Shown here one piece after another: positions 53,924 to 64,000 of a stretch of 64,000 nt of DNA. The notes under the pieces were generated by a model that did not search any database, had not been told where the DNA came from, and worked only from the letters and a program-made list of their open reading frames with translations. This stretch comes from Pegoplata infirma. Taxonomy: Eukaryota; Arthropoda; Insecta; Diptera; Anthomyiidae. Each line of letters starts with the position of its first letter. Position 1 is the stretch's first letter. Where the stretch lies: positions 133,637,182-133,701,181 of the forward strand of contig OY992539.1 in NCBI GenBank assembly GCA_963921195.1, in the 5' to 3' direction. Position numbers and translations under genes: made by a program.

Positions 53924-54990
53924 TATATTTTTTTTTTGTTTCTGGGTAGAACATCTTGTTGACTTCTTCATCCAGAAAACCACTAACCAAAGTTAGTTGA
54001 GTCCAACACACATGCTCATTTTCCATTTTAGTTTAAGTAACGCCCACTTTTGGGTGAACAAATTTTGGGTGACGTCTGTTTAAATTGCGGCTCCATTTGC
54101 AGGATATTTTTCTTTTTGTTATGGATGTTACTTTTGCTTTTTGTTAAATACAGTGCCATACATTCTCGCGCTCTCTTAACACAAATCGATTAAAATTCTT
54201 TGTGTCGAAATTTTTTTTTTGTTTAACATTTAAAAGATTTGTATAGAGATTGCTGTCTTTTTCAGGTTAGACCGATATTTAAATGAAAATGAAAATTGGA
54301 ATTCTAAGACAATTACATTAAATTAGAGTAATTCCCATGGCAGCCATATGAACATTGGAATAACACATGTTGGATGGTCCAATGTTAAAGCAAATGATGA
54401 AGGTAACAAACTGAAAAGTAGTTTCTTATTTTATGTTTTGTTAATAATAATTCAATGTGCATTTTTACTCCATGGGAAATTAGGATGGGGGTTATGAGAG
54501 ATGATATCCACAAACACACACCGAGACATATTAATGGTTGGCATGGTAGAATTGAATATTGAAAACTATTTCATAGAATCTTCTTCATCACAATCAGACA
54601 GCCATGACTACGCACAACTTGTGGCCAACATGTTGCCGAATAGTTGGTTAGTTGTTACTCCATATATAAAGAGAATACATGTTCCCACATTGAGAAATCA
54701 TTGGTGGAGGCAAACACAGTTTAAACCCTAAGGGCGTAATTTTAATTTGTACAATTTTGCCATTCGAGTATGAAACTGAACTTTAGTAGTTTTTCTCTCT
54801 GATTACCCAGCAAACAACAGAAGTAAACATCTAAAAATTTTTTTTATTATTTTTTTTTTTTTTAAATATCAATTTTTGGTTTTCGCCGCAAGTGAACGTT
54901 GTTTAGCAATAAATAAAAAAAATTAAGTAGAATACGTCATCAAGAGCAACTAAAACACTATAACGTAAGCTTATCAAAACTATAAAAAAA
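53924..54990. other. Apparently unique DNA; one unrecognised short ORF
   Basis: 54501-54731 (+) is open for 76 codons (contains HDYAQLVANMLPNSW) but has no recognised domain, no convincing start context and no splice partner that I can identify. The sequence is otherwise non-repetitive apart from poly-A/T. ACCCAGCAAAC at 54806 resembles termini of other MITEs in the window. Confidence 0.35.
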
Positions 54991-54992
54991 AA

Positions 54993-55780
54993 AACAAGTA
55001 AGAAAGTTATAGTCGTTCAAGACCGACCATATGATACCCTACACCAATGTTTTCCGGAAAATGGGTCCTAAGTCCAAACATGGACCGATTAGGTCTGTCT
55101 TTTGTTAGATCTTTATTTAGTGTAGAAAACACACACATATCAAATTTTAGCGGAATTGGTTTATTTTTTTGTCAATAAACCGATTTAACTGAATATCGGT
55201 CGAAATTTGTTTATGGGGGACTGAGTCCAAAAATGGTCCAATTATATTCCGATTTAATAAGGTTACTAAAGTACAAGTTTAACACCTAAAAATAAAATTT
55301 GTATCAAATATTTCCATTTTTATGAATTATGAGGGAATTATGTGAATATCGGGAGGGTGGTTTGTATGGGGACTACCAGAAGGACTGACTCGATTCCTTT
55401 AAAATTTAGAATGGTGATTCGTGTATACGAAATTTGATTACCTGCTAAATTTCAAAGGGATATCTATTATAATACGGTTATTAGTATCATTTAAGCTAAA
55501 CACAAAGGGGGCGTTTGTATGGGGGCTAGGTCTTACCATGGACCGATTGTCTTTATTTAAATAGGCTTCGTACTTGGATGCTTAAGTTTCAAATTGATTG
55601 AAAATTGCGACCTGAATCGTGCTTAAACCGATAGATGGACAGACGAACGGACGGACATCGCTAAATCGACTCAAAAAGTAATTCTGAGTCGATCGGTATA
55701 CTTGAATTTTTGTCTAGGACCAATATTTCGGGTAGTTACAAACATCAGCACAAACTCATTATACCCTGCACCACAGAGTG
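54993..55780 (-). mobile_element. Helentron/DINE-1-like element, family A copy 3
   Basis: Complement of family A: starts AACAAGTAAGAAAGTTATAG, 'GACCGACCATATGATACCC', then the 'ATGGACCGAT(T/TA)' blocks, 'CGGACGGACATCGCTAAATCG', 'GATCGGTATACTTG', and ends CATTATACCCTGCACCACAG. Complete at both ends, and it lacks the MITE that splits copy 1. Confidence 0.85.
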
Positions 55781-56072
55781 ATTTTTTTTCACAGTCACTT
55801 TTGGAACTGAAATACTTGTAGGACCAAATTGAAACTATTTGGCATTAATAAGCTAATCAAGCTTAATTATTATAAAAAAAAAAAACAGAAATTTTTATTT
55901 CATTGAGTGAACTTTTTTTTTAGACCCAATGTTTAGGGCCCGGTAGCGAACCCTTAACCTTAATGAAAAATTCTGAAAAAAATCAGGTGTTATTTTCTCA
56001 CGGTGCTTAATATATATTCCGGGTGGCCCGTACAAAAATCCAACCTTTGTTTTTATGAACCACCCTAGCGTG
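55781..56072. other. No recognisable feature
   Basis: About 290 bp including 'CGGGTGGCCCGTACAAAAAT'. I see no ORF with coding character and no repeat relationship within the window. Confidence 0.35.
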
Positions 56073-56732
56073 TACACTTAAAAAAGAACTTAACTTAAAC
56101 TTTGGAAAAATTTTCTTTAAAATAGTTTAAAAATTTTCCCACAATTTAGTTAAATTTAACTATAGTTGGGAAATTTTCTTAACTGTTACGATAAAATTGT
56201 TGTTCATGTTAATTAAAAAAAAAAAAACTTGTAAAATAACAAGAAAAACTTGAAACTTTTATTTTTTGCTGCCACCTAGAATTCCTCCAAGAATTCCTTG
56301 TAATTTTACAAGCTTTTTACCAACAATTTTATAATTTAACAAGATTTTTATCAATAAAATTGTAAATTTACAATTTTTTTGACGCGATACAACTTACAAG
56401 GAGATTTTGTAATTTTACTAAATTTTTTGCTAATAAATTCCTAATAAAAATTACAAGCTTTTTTTTAATTTTACAAGTTTTTTACCAATAAAACTGTAAA
56501 TTTACAACTTTTTTGGCGCAATAAAATTTACAAGGAATTCTTGTAAATTTACTAGGTTTTTTGGTAAAAAACCATTGAAATTTGTAAAATTACAAAAAAA
56601 ATTGTAAAATTACAAAAAAAATGTTAATTTCGATAAAAAAATTTTTGTTAAATAACAAGGAAATTGTCAAATATTGGTTAAATATGATTACGAAATTTTT
56701 TCTAGTAATTTGACAAGTTTTTTTTGTGTGTA
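56073..56732. mobile_element. TA-flanked MITE, TACACTT/TGTGTGTA variant
   Basis: TACACTTAAAAAAGAACTTA at the left and AAGTTTTTTTTGTGTGTA at the right. The interior is packed with TTGTAAAATTACAA and ACAAG(A/G)AA words, like 62342-63093 and the host MITE at 46675-49431. The termini have diverged from the TACACTC consensus. About 660 bp, no ORF. Confidence 0.65.
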
Positions 56733-56811
56733 CTGTTAAATAGTCCATTATTTTCCTTAAATGGAATTCCCAAATACATGGAAGAAATTCTTACCGCCAA
56801 AGAAATTTTCC

Positions 56812-57606
56812 CTAAATATATCAAGACCCCAGTGGTCCCCTAAATTCACGTATCTCAAAAACTAAGCAAGGTACACAGAAAGAAATAAAAAAAAAATTTG
56901 AGTAAATTTTTAATACTATTGAGTAAAAAATTACTCAATTTTCCACCAGTAAACGATTTAATAGTATTGAGTAAATTTTTAATAAAAATTTATTAAATGT
57001 TTGCCAAAAAAATTTGAGTAAATTTTTAATTGACACTATTAAGTGCAGGAACAGAACAAGAAGCACCACCTTTTAAAAACAGAACAAGTTTTTTTTCACA
57101 TCGGCGCCGGCCACCGGTTTAATCTGCCAAACCGTATGGAAAAAGTCGTGCCGGGCTTATTCTGTTTCTACTCTAAAAAAAAACAAAGTTTAAAAAAATT
57201 TCATATTTTTTTACAAAGAAAAAAAAACATGTTTTTTTAAACTTTACCAAATATATTTTTGTCTTAAAGACATAAAAAAAATTTATAAATATGATTACAA
57301 ACTTTCATGTATATATACAAAACACTATAAACTAAACGAGAATTAAAAAAACTAAGAAAATTCCAAAAAAAATTAAAAAAGCTATTAAATTCTTATTAAA
57401 TTATTTACTCAATTTGTTTTTAAATTTTTGAGTAAATTTTTAATTGCGTCAATTAAAAAATTACTCAAAACTTTTTTTTAAATTTAAACAAGTGATTACT
57501 CAAATTGTTTTTCCCCATATTTTTTTCTGTGTAGAGTGAAGCGAACAAAAATTTTGGATCAAAAAATTTGACGATTCTTAAGGAACCCAACTGGGTCTGG
57601 GCCCTT
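56812..57606 (-). mobile_element. Fragment of TACACTC-family core, split by a second MITE
   Basis: 56814-56872 (AAGACCCCAGTGGTCCCCTA, 'TCTCAAAAACTAAGCAAGG') and 57534-57606 (AGTGAAGCG, 'AAGGAACCCAACTGGGTC') are adjacent parts of the MITE core seen in copies 1-3, separated by 56872-57533. Termini are gone. Confidence 0.75.
56872..57533 (-). mobile_element. TA-flanked MITE, TACACAG/GAGTAAA family, copy 2
   Basis: TACACAGAAAGAAATAAAAA at the left and ATATTTTTTTCTGTGTA at the right. The empty target reads AAGCAAGGTAGAGCGAAACG in copy 2 of the TACACTC MITE (about 4101-4120), so only TA was duplicated. Inverted relative to 24787-25381. A GC-richer patch ('CGGCGCCGGCCACCGG' near 57102-57117) interrupts the AT-rich body. 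Confidence 0.85.
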
Positions 57607-57639
57607 CGGCCCAGTTCAGTTTTTAGTTCAAATTGGCAT

Positions 57640-58602
57640 AATATAAATTTTTTTGTTCCTTATTTTTAAAAAAAAATTGAATATATTTTTCGATTTTTTA
57701 AGTAACTTTTAAATTGTGTCAAGTAAAAATTTATTAATAAATTTTTTTAAAAAGTTTAAAAAAGTTTTACATTTTTTTAAAATGTTTTTTCAAACTTTAC
57801 CAAATATATATATGTCTTATACCCTGTTCTCATGAGCATCTAAAAACGGTTTTAAACGACATTTGTTTTAATTTAAAAAAAAGTGTTCACACGTAATTTC
57901 ACTCGTTTTATTTTGGTTTTTATGTTTTTATTTTGACATTTGCATTATCAGCTGATAAACATGTACACATTTTAACAACAAACGATATTAAAATATTGAA
58001 ATTATATTCATTAATTATACATATAACTGTTTATAATGTTCAAGAATTGTTTAAAGATAAAAATAGCACTATTTTTTTTTGTATTATTTAAATTTTAGTA
58101 ATAAACAATGTTGCCAATATTAATAAAATGCTTTAAAAACGCTGAACATTCAAAAATACTCAATTCAACCCCTGGAATTCCGCTCGTTTTAAATCGTTTT
58201 AATTTTAAAACGAGCTAAAAACATTTTTATTTTGACATATTACAACAAAAAAATGTATGGTAAAACGAGTCATAAAATGGTTTTTAAGCATAAAACGAAA
58301 AATGTTGCTAAAAATGGTTTTTAAGTGTAAGTGAGAACAGGGTATTAAAGACATAGGAAAATTTCATAAAGATGATTTCAAGCTTTCATATACATATACA
58401 AAAAACTATAAACTAAATGAGAATTGAAAAGACGAAGAGAATAAAAAAAATTATTAAATTTTGAATTAAATTATTTACTCAATTTTTTTTTTAATTTTTG
58501 AGTAAATTTTTAATTGCGTCAATTAAAAAATTACTCAGATCTTATTTACAAATTTAAACAAGTTATTACTCAAATTGTTTTTCTCAATATTTTTTCTGTG
58601 TA
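57640..58602 (-). mobile_element. TA-flanked MITE, TACACAG/GAGTAAA family, copy 3 (left end lost)
   Basis: The right end (CAAATTGTTTTTCTC, TTTTTTCTGTGTA) and the body match copies 1 and 2, with inner GTCTTAAAGACAT split by a Harbinger-like MITE at 57820-58344. The left terminus cannot be found; homology fades near 57640. Confidence 0.7.
57820..58344. mobile_element. PIF/Harbinger-like MITE, TACCCTGTTCTCA termini
   Basis: TACCCTGTTCTCATGAGC at the left is mirrored by GTGAGAACAGGGTA at the right, flanked by TTA (57817-57819 and 58345-58347). The empty site GTCTTAAAGACAT is intact in both sister MITEs (about 25050 and 57262). Subterminal ACGGTTTTAAACGA / TCGTTTTAAT words recur inverted. A 3-bp TTA duplication indicates PIF/Harbinger. 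525 bp. Confidence 0.9.
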
Positions 58603-58727
58603 CCAACTTGCTTGACGCTTATTTGACGCCTATTTCTTAAATCCCGTATCGCTTACCAATTCATCATTTTCTTAAACTCTGAAGTTATTGTTAGTTTTAC
58701 AAAATAACACAAAAATTTTAAAAATTA

Positions 58728-59490
58728 ACTGAAGTTTTTATTCATTTCGGTTTGAGTCCATATTAATTATTTCTGAGAAATAATTATTTTTGTTGTACAA
58801 TGAGAAAATCTGAAAAAATTAATTGACAACACAGGCTAAGTGGAGATGTCGACAGCTTTCGAAAGAAGCCACTCTTCCTTCGTCAGCACTCTTCGATTGT
58901 CACTGTAGGTGTGTAAGATTAAAATCAGCTATTTAAACGTACATTAAGGCGAAAAAGATGACAAGAATTATATCACATTTCATCACCCATATGTTACGTT
59001 TAGCACGAACTTAATCAATATATTTTTTAACACAGTTGTAATTTCTTACACTGTAGTAGATTTTCTCAGAGTTGCAACCCTTAGTAGGATATGTGATATA
59101 ATTCTCGTCATCCTTTTCGCCTTAATGTACGTTTAAATAGCTGATTTTAATCTTACACACCTACAGTGACAATCGAAGAGTGCTGACGAAGGAAGGGTGT
59201 CTTCTTCCGAAAGCTGTCGACATCTCCACTTAGCCTGTGTTGTCAATTATTTTTTTCAGATTTTCGCCTTAATGTACGTTTAAATAGCTGATTTAAATCT
59301 TACACACCTACAGTGACAATCGAAGAGTGCTGACGAAGGAAGGGTTGCTTCTTCCGAAAGCTGTCGACATCTCTACTTAGCCTGTGTTGTCAATTAATTT
59401 TTTTACGATTTTCTAATTGTACAACAAAAATAATTATTTCTCAGAAATAATTAATATGAACTAAAAACGAAATAAATAAAAACTTCAGTT
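58728..59490. mobile_element. Foldback MITE with 147-bp tandem duplication in one arm
   Basis: 'ACTGAAGTTTTTATTCATTT' at the left and AAAACTTCAGT at the right start arms that match through 'AATTATTTCTGAGAAATAAT', 'GTTGTACAAT', 'AACACAGGCTAAGTGGAGAT', 'GTCGACAGCTTTCG' and CGTACATTAAGGCGAAAA. The left arm is ~260 bp. The right arm is ~400 bp because a 147-bp unit (from CGCCTTAATGTACG to the TGTTGTCAATTA end) is present twice. Each unit carries GTGCTGACGAAGGAAG...CCGAAAGCTGTCGAC. Confidence 0.8.
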
Positions 59491-59502
59491 ATAAAATATA
59501 GG

Positions 59503-59655
59503 CCCTTACCACAGGAAAACAAAAAGTCTATTTTAACAAAAGTTTTATTTTAAATTTCAAATTTTCAATACATTTTTTGAAAATCGATTTTAAAAACAAA
59601 AACAATTTGTATGGAAATAAAATTAAAAGCTCATTTTAAATTTATTTTATTTTCT
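59503..59655. mobile_element. Small hairpin MITE
   Basis: TTACCACAGGAAAACAAAAA and TTTTCTTGTGGTAA bound ~150 bp; the interior pairs TTTTATTTTAAATTT with AAATTTATTTTA-like sequence. Too short for coding. Target duplication not clear. Confidence 0.55.
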
Positions 59656-60273
59656 TGTGGTAAAGCTGATAAAGTCCAACAATATATAAAACAGAATTAA
59701 AATTCTAAAAATTTTCATAATTTTTTATTTGGGCCTTTTTTTGCTGGGTTATTTCAAATCTAAATATGGTTGTGTTGCATTTTTACATTGTATCCATATT
59801 TTTGTAAACTGTCGTTTTTGGTAGTTAAATGTGAAGCATAATTACACGCAATAAAGTACATTCCTAATACATAGATTTTTTAAATAAAAATTCTTAATAA
59901 AAAATTATTTATTTGTGGGAAAATATTTGGTTTAATATAAGTATTACCATTCTGCATTTATTAGCCCGCGGCCAGAAGCAATATAAATCGATTTAAATTT
60001 CAAAAGCCATTTTTTAGAAATAATTATTATGATCAAAACTAAATTTTTAAAACATTTACATACTCATTTAAATTTAGTTGAACAGTTTAGCCCGATATTT
60101 GAATGTCAAGAAAAATTTGAAAAAAAATCGAAACTCTGTCCACAGGGTTTAAAATTTGTTAGCTTGTAAAATTAAAGTACTTGTTGCAACTTAAATATCC
60201 ACAGTTTTAGTAAGACGAACGTCTTAAAAAATTGAAGATCAAAGTTGTTAGAGAAGTTGTTTATACCCAAAAT
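59656..60273. other. No recognisable feature
   Basis: AT-rich DNA with TTTTTTGCTGGGTTA at about 59736-59750, resembling the ACCCAGCAAA terminus seen elsewhere. No coding signal. Confidence 0.4.
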
Positions 60274-60419
60274 CAGGGTTGTCAGATTTTTTTTACGCTC
60301 ATCGCCAAATCGGATGTCAAAAATCGCCAGAATTCGCCAAAACTCAAATTTTTTCAGTTTCTGTTAAAAAAAATAATTATTTTTATTTAAAAAAAATATA
60401 TTTTGTTTTCTTTTCATTG

Positions 60420-62026
60420 CACAGAGGGCCAGCATGATCCAATTCCGGCCAAAAGTCTTTATCGTTGTTGGATCCGTCTGAAAATGTGCTTCTATAGGAA
60501 TTCGAGGTCGCTGATTTCAAAATTTAGCTAAAAACCAAAAAAATCAAAATGGCGGATCCAATATGGCGGACAATTTTTTTTTTTAAATTGTCCGATTGAA
60601 CTCAAATTTTGTTTTATGCGGGTCTTGGAGTTACTGAATAAGAATTGTTACTCCGAATTTTGAAAAACAAAATGGCGGACCAAACTTGCTTCTTAAAGTT
60701 TAAAGAATGATCCAACTCCGGCCAAAAGTCTTTATCGTTGTTGGATCCGGCTGAAAATGTGCTTCTAAAGTATTTCGGGGTCACTGATCTCAAAATTTAA
60801 CTAAAAACTAAAAAAATCAAAATGGCGCATCCAATATGGCGGACAAATTTTTTGAATAATTGCCCGATTTAACTCAAATTTTGTTTTAAGGGGATATTGG
60901 AATTACTGAATCAGAATTACTGGCGTGAATTTTGAAAAACAAAATGGTGGACTAAATATGCTTAGTAAAGTTTGTTACAAGTAATTAAAAAACAGTTATA
61001 TTCCTTTTCTTTGTTGAAGCTAGCTGAAAGTGTGACCTAGTAAATTTCCGGGTCTGTTATCTTAAAATCGAACTGATAAAATTCATATGGCGGAAACAAT
61101 ATGGAGACTAGATTTGTTAACTTTGTCTGATCTAACTAAAAATTAGTTTTAAGGGTATTAAGAGTGTCTGAAGTTAAATCTACGCACAAATTTTTTACAT
61201 ATATTTTTTTTTTATTTTTGATATAAATATGGAAATGGTGTAAATGACTTATTTAGTCTTAGAAAAGCTTTTGGAAATGGTGACGACAAATTATTCACTT
61301 TTTTTCTTTATTTTGGAAATTCAATAAAAAATCTTTGAATTTAATTGGAAATGGTGTAACTGATATTTTCCATAATTCTACAAACAAACTAGAAATGTAG
61401 ATTCTTTTTTTTTTCCTACACTTCAGGCACTCTCTGACGATAAAAAAACTATTCAAGCCGTAAAACATTATTTTGTGTTAAATTATTTTTTTAAAAACAA
61501 ATCTCGGACCACTGCATATATGTATAGCTGTAATTTCGCCATTTATCATTTCGAGCAAGTTTGGGCAACTTTTTTCGAAAGATATGGATCCATTCTATAT
61601 CAAAAAAAATATAGACCGATTGTATCGAACTGAGGATCGCTGAGGATTTTTTCGGCGCGAGGTAAATATCTAAAAAATTATAACTTTTTTCACAAAAAAC
61701 GCGAAATGCTGCCCGGCAAATGAGTTATATTTGTCCGTGTTATTTTCGTTACAAAGGCTTATATATAAGGTTGAACCACGCAAACAAAAAGTTAAACATT
61801 AGCAATAGAAGTTTGGAAAAAAAATTAAAAAAGTATCTCAACTTTTAAAAATTTTTTATTAACTTTTTTAACTTTGAAGACCTGTCAAAGGAAAGGATGT
61901 AATTGGATCATAAAGATAAGTTCAGAAAACCTGCTTCTATATATGCCCAACAAACTGGTAAACATTTTTTTGAGAATTTACAAATAAGGACTTTTGGCCG
62001 GAAATCGATCTGTCTGGCCCTCTGTG
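60420..62026. mobile_element. TIR element CACAGAGGGCCAG with ATGGCGGA tandem repeats
   Basis: CACAGAGGGCCAGCATG and CTGGCCCTCTGTG are flanked by CATTG on both sides (60415-60419 and 62027-62031), a likely 5-bp duplication. Subterminal CCGGCCAAAAGTC and GACTTTTGGCCGG mirror each other. The left half is a tandem array of three ~273-bp units (starting about 60437, 60710 and 60985), each with 'AAAATGGCGGATCCAATATG'. Superfamily not assignable without a transposase; a 5-bp duplication with CAC ends would allow Transib- or Chapaev-like types. Confidence 0.75.
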
Positions 62027-62341
62027 CATTGGCTAGAAAATAATAATACTCAAAAATCGCCAAAATCCTAGAAAAATACATAAAAATCGCCAAAAGTATT
62101 TTTTTTTAGTTTTTGTATTTTTTACTTCAGTTATTTATAAATTACTACATTTAAAAATGTTGATAATTACTTCTAAAATCTGTCTATAGGCAATAAATTT
62201 CACTCAAAATTCATTTGTTTTCTGCACTAATGCAAAAACCCCAATCGATCCATGATAATCGGTCTTGAATATTTCTTAATTTTCTTATCGCTATTTTTAC
62301 TCAACAACAGTTTACAACAGTCTAAAATTGGAGAAAAAAAG

Positions 62342-63093
62342 TACACTCAAAAAAATAAACTGGTAAAACGCCTGGTAAAATGCCTTGTAATCCCGTTCTA
62401 CCAATATTTAACAATTTTCCTTGTTTTTTAACAAAAAATCTTGTACTTTGCTCAAACGAGAACTACAGTTTTATTGGTAATTTTACAAGTTTATTTTCGT
62501 AATTGTATTCTACCATTTTGAAAGGTTATTTTACAAAAAAAAACTGTAATTTTACAACAAAGTTTTTATTACGAGGATTCTAGTTGAATTACAAAATAAA
62601 ACGTTATGCGACGATTATGTTGTTTAACAAAAAAAATTTTTTTTTTGTATTTTTTTTTTATTGAAAAATATTTTAAAAAAAAAGTTGACAAAATTTTGAA
62701 AAATTTATTACGAGGATAAATTTAAGGAGGAGTAGTTAATTTACACAAAAAAAACTGTTATTTTACAAAAAATGATTTTATTACGAGGATTTATGTTGTT
62801 AACAAAAATTTTTTATTTTGTAAATTTACCATTTTGGTTTGTAAATTTACCATTTTTTTAAACATATTTACCATTTTTTCTTGTAAGTTTACCATTTTTT
62901 TTTTATTTTTCCGGTTTTAAAACAATATTTTTACCAATAAAATTGGTTATTTTACCAATTTTTGGTGCATTCAAAATTACGAGGAAATCCTCGTAATTTT
63001 ACGAGAATTTTACCTACGTCATATTTTACGAGATTAGCCTCGTAAAATCACGAGATTTATTGGTAACTTTACAAGTTTTTTTTTTTGAGTGTA
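62342..63093. mobile_element. TA-flanked MITE, TACACTC termini with GTAAAATTAC core
   Basis: TACACTCAAAAAAATAAACT at the left and TTTTTTTTTGAGTGTA at the right. The core is dense in TTTTACGAG / CTCGTAAAA, TGGTAAATTTACCA-like words and TTGTAAAATTACAA. It shares termini with copies 1-3 of the TACACTC family but none of their core. Confidence 0.85.
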
Positions 63094-63445
63094 ATTAATT
63101 TTTTTGTGATTCTCGTATTATAGTTTTTGACTCTCCTGGACACTGGACAAATTTTCCAAATGTTTTTTGTTTTGTTTTAATTCATAAAGAGCCACTTAGA
63201 CGAGCAGACTTGTAGAAAGTCTGTCGAAAATGTTAAAAAAAAGTTTGAACTGTCTATAATGAAATAAAGGCTCTACTAATCTTTTGAAAATATTCAGGAA
63301 ATAATTTGACAAAATCGCCAAAGAAATCGCCAATCATTTTGTAAATCGCCAAAAAATCGCCAGGTCGCCAAATCGAAAAACTCGTCGCCAAACACATTTC
63401 AAAATCGCCACGTTTGGCGAGAAATCGCCATATCTGACAGCCCTG

Positions 63446-64000
63446 CCCAAAATCTAAGATAATTTTTATTTTATAAATTCTTAGGAGCTTAGAGTTCATG
63501 AGTCCGGACGAGGTTTCTTGTTATGAAATAGCTCACAGAACCCTTATAATTTTTTTGTTGAAAATATCACGAAATGATGGATTTTCTATATTTTTAAAAA
63601 GATAATATTATTGAATCAATACACTCAATTGAAAAACTCTGTAAAATAACTTTTAATTTGAATTATCAATCTTTTAGCATATTTTTCTGCTGAAATTAAT
63701 ATTTTTAGTAAAATCTCTGTCATTCAGTTTTAGAAAATAACAGAAATTTTACTGCGTTTTTACTAATTCTGTTTGCTGAGTTTCAAAATATTTTTGAACA
63801 TAATTTTTGCAAATCATACAGAAATAGTTTGCTGTCATCCCTTTTTCAAGAAAATTTTTCATTTTTTTTTCAAAGTTTTATTTTTTTTATAAAACATATT
63901 AAACATATTTTTGAACATATTTTTAGCAGATTATTTTGTAATTTAAAGAAATACGTAGAAAAAAATAAAAAAAAGATTTAATTAAAAAATTCGTAGATTT
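63446..64000. other. AT-rich DNA to window end
   Basis: No repeats or ORFs recognised. From about 63620 the words ACACTCAATTGAAAAAC, TTTTACTAATTCTG and CAGAAATTTTACTG recur and may belong to a further MITE running off the end. Confidence 0.35.

Larger units (their letters stand above)
60274..63445. mobile_element. 3.2 kb hAT-type element with two nested elements
   Basis: CAGGGTTGTCAGATTTTTTT and ATATCTGACAGCCCTG are flanked by exact 8-bp duplications CCCAAAAT (60266-60273 and 63446-63453). ATCGCCA / TGGCGAT words crowd both ends (for example 60300-60345 and 63315-63430). Its own sequence is short once 60420-62026 and 62342-63093 are removed (about 0.8 kb), so the original is a MITE. No transposase. 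Confidence 0.9.

Noticed and set aside
58885..59395. Clear hammerhead ribozyme
   Set aside because: CUGACGA and GAAA are present around a stem, but an extra A follows the core and no acceptable stem III/cleavage triplet is formed (the U after AGC is followed by G). Kept only as a question in the findings.

Overview
The window is AT-rich, non-coding-looking eukaryotic DNA, almost certainly from a dipteran insect and probably a large-genome (calyptrate-type) fly. Three things point there: repeats built like dipteran mini-me/DINE-1 (Helentron) elements, with '...ATACCCTCC' heads, TATATA stretches, the 'GATGTCCGTC' phrase and (GTCY)n microsatellites; non-LTR retrotransposon fragments with reverse transcriptase (RT) plus RNase H; and many nested MITEs. 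I find no complete host protein gene, rRNA, functional tRNA or CRISPR array. The only long open frame that means anything is the RT of a 5'-truncated retrotransposon (39158-40471, minus strand).

Layout. 1-5.4 kb: TA-flanked MITEs nested in Helentron-like repeats, plus the last 15 codons of a retrotransposon ORF. 5.4-12.1 kb: a foldback-like giant inverted repeat whose loop holds diverged satellite and smaller MITEs. 12.1-15.2 kb: a GGCGCC-ended MITE, a comparatively unique GC-richer stretch that could be a promoter and first exon, and a 0.95 kb inverted-duplication block flanked by 14-bp direct repeats. 15.3-22.5 kb: retrotransposon pseudogenes broken by hAT-type MITEs with exact 8-bp target duplications and by long palindromes, and a TA-MITE carrying tandem tRNA-like units. 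22.5-28 kb: largely non-coding, with palindromic elements. 28.1-34 kb: a nested stack holding a 35-bp palindromic satellite, several foldback MITEs and a Helentron-like element. 34.3-41 kb: four fragments of one RT/RNase H retrotransposon in both orientations. 41.8-44.4 kb: a 1.7 kb hAT-type element hosting a TA-flanked palindrome, then a Helentron-like copy. 44.4-46.7 kb: apparently unique DNA. 46.7-49.4 kb: a MITE invaded by a canonical Helitron (itself invaded by a Harbinger-like MITE) and by a Helentron-like element. 49.4-53.2 kb: a second retrotransposon family, badly decayed. 53.4-64 kb: pogo-like, Harbinger-like, TA-type and hAT-type nested elements.

The elements form a stratigraphy rather than a pathway. 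In several cases paralogous empty sites within the window show the insertion and its target duplication directly: TA for the TACACTC/TACACAG families, TTA or TAA for two Harbinger-like MITEs, 8 bp for the hAT-type elements, and A|T for the Helitron. All identifications come from reading the sequence; no database was searched, so family names are structural assignments. Boundaries of inverted repeats without a target duplication are good to roughly 5-30 bp.
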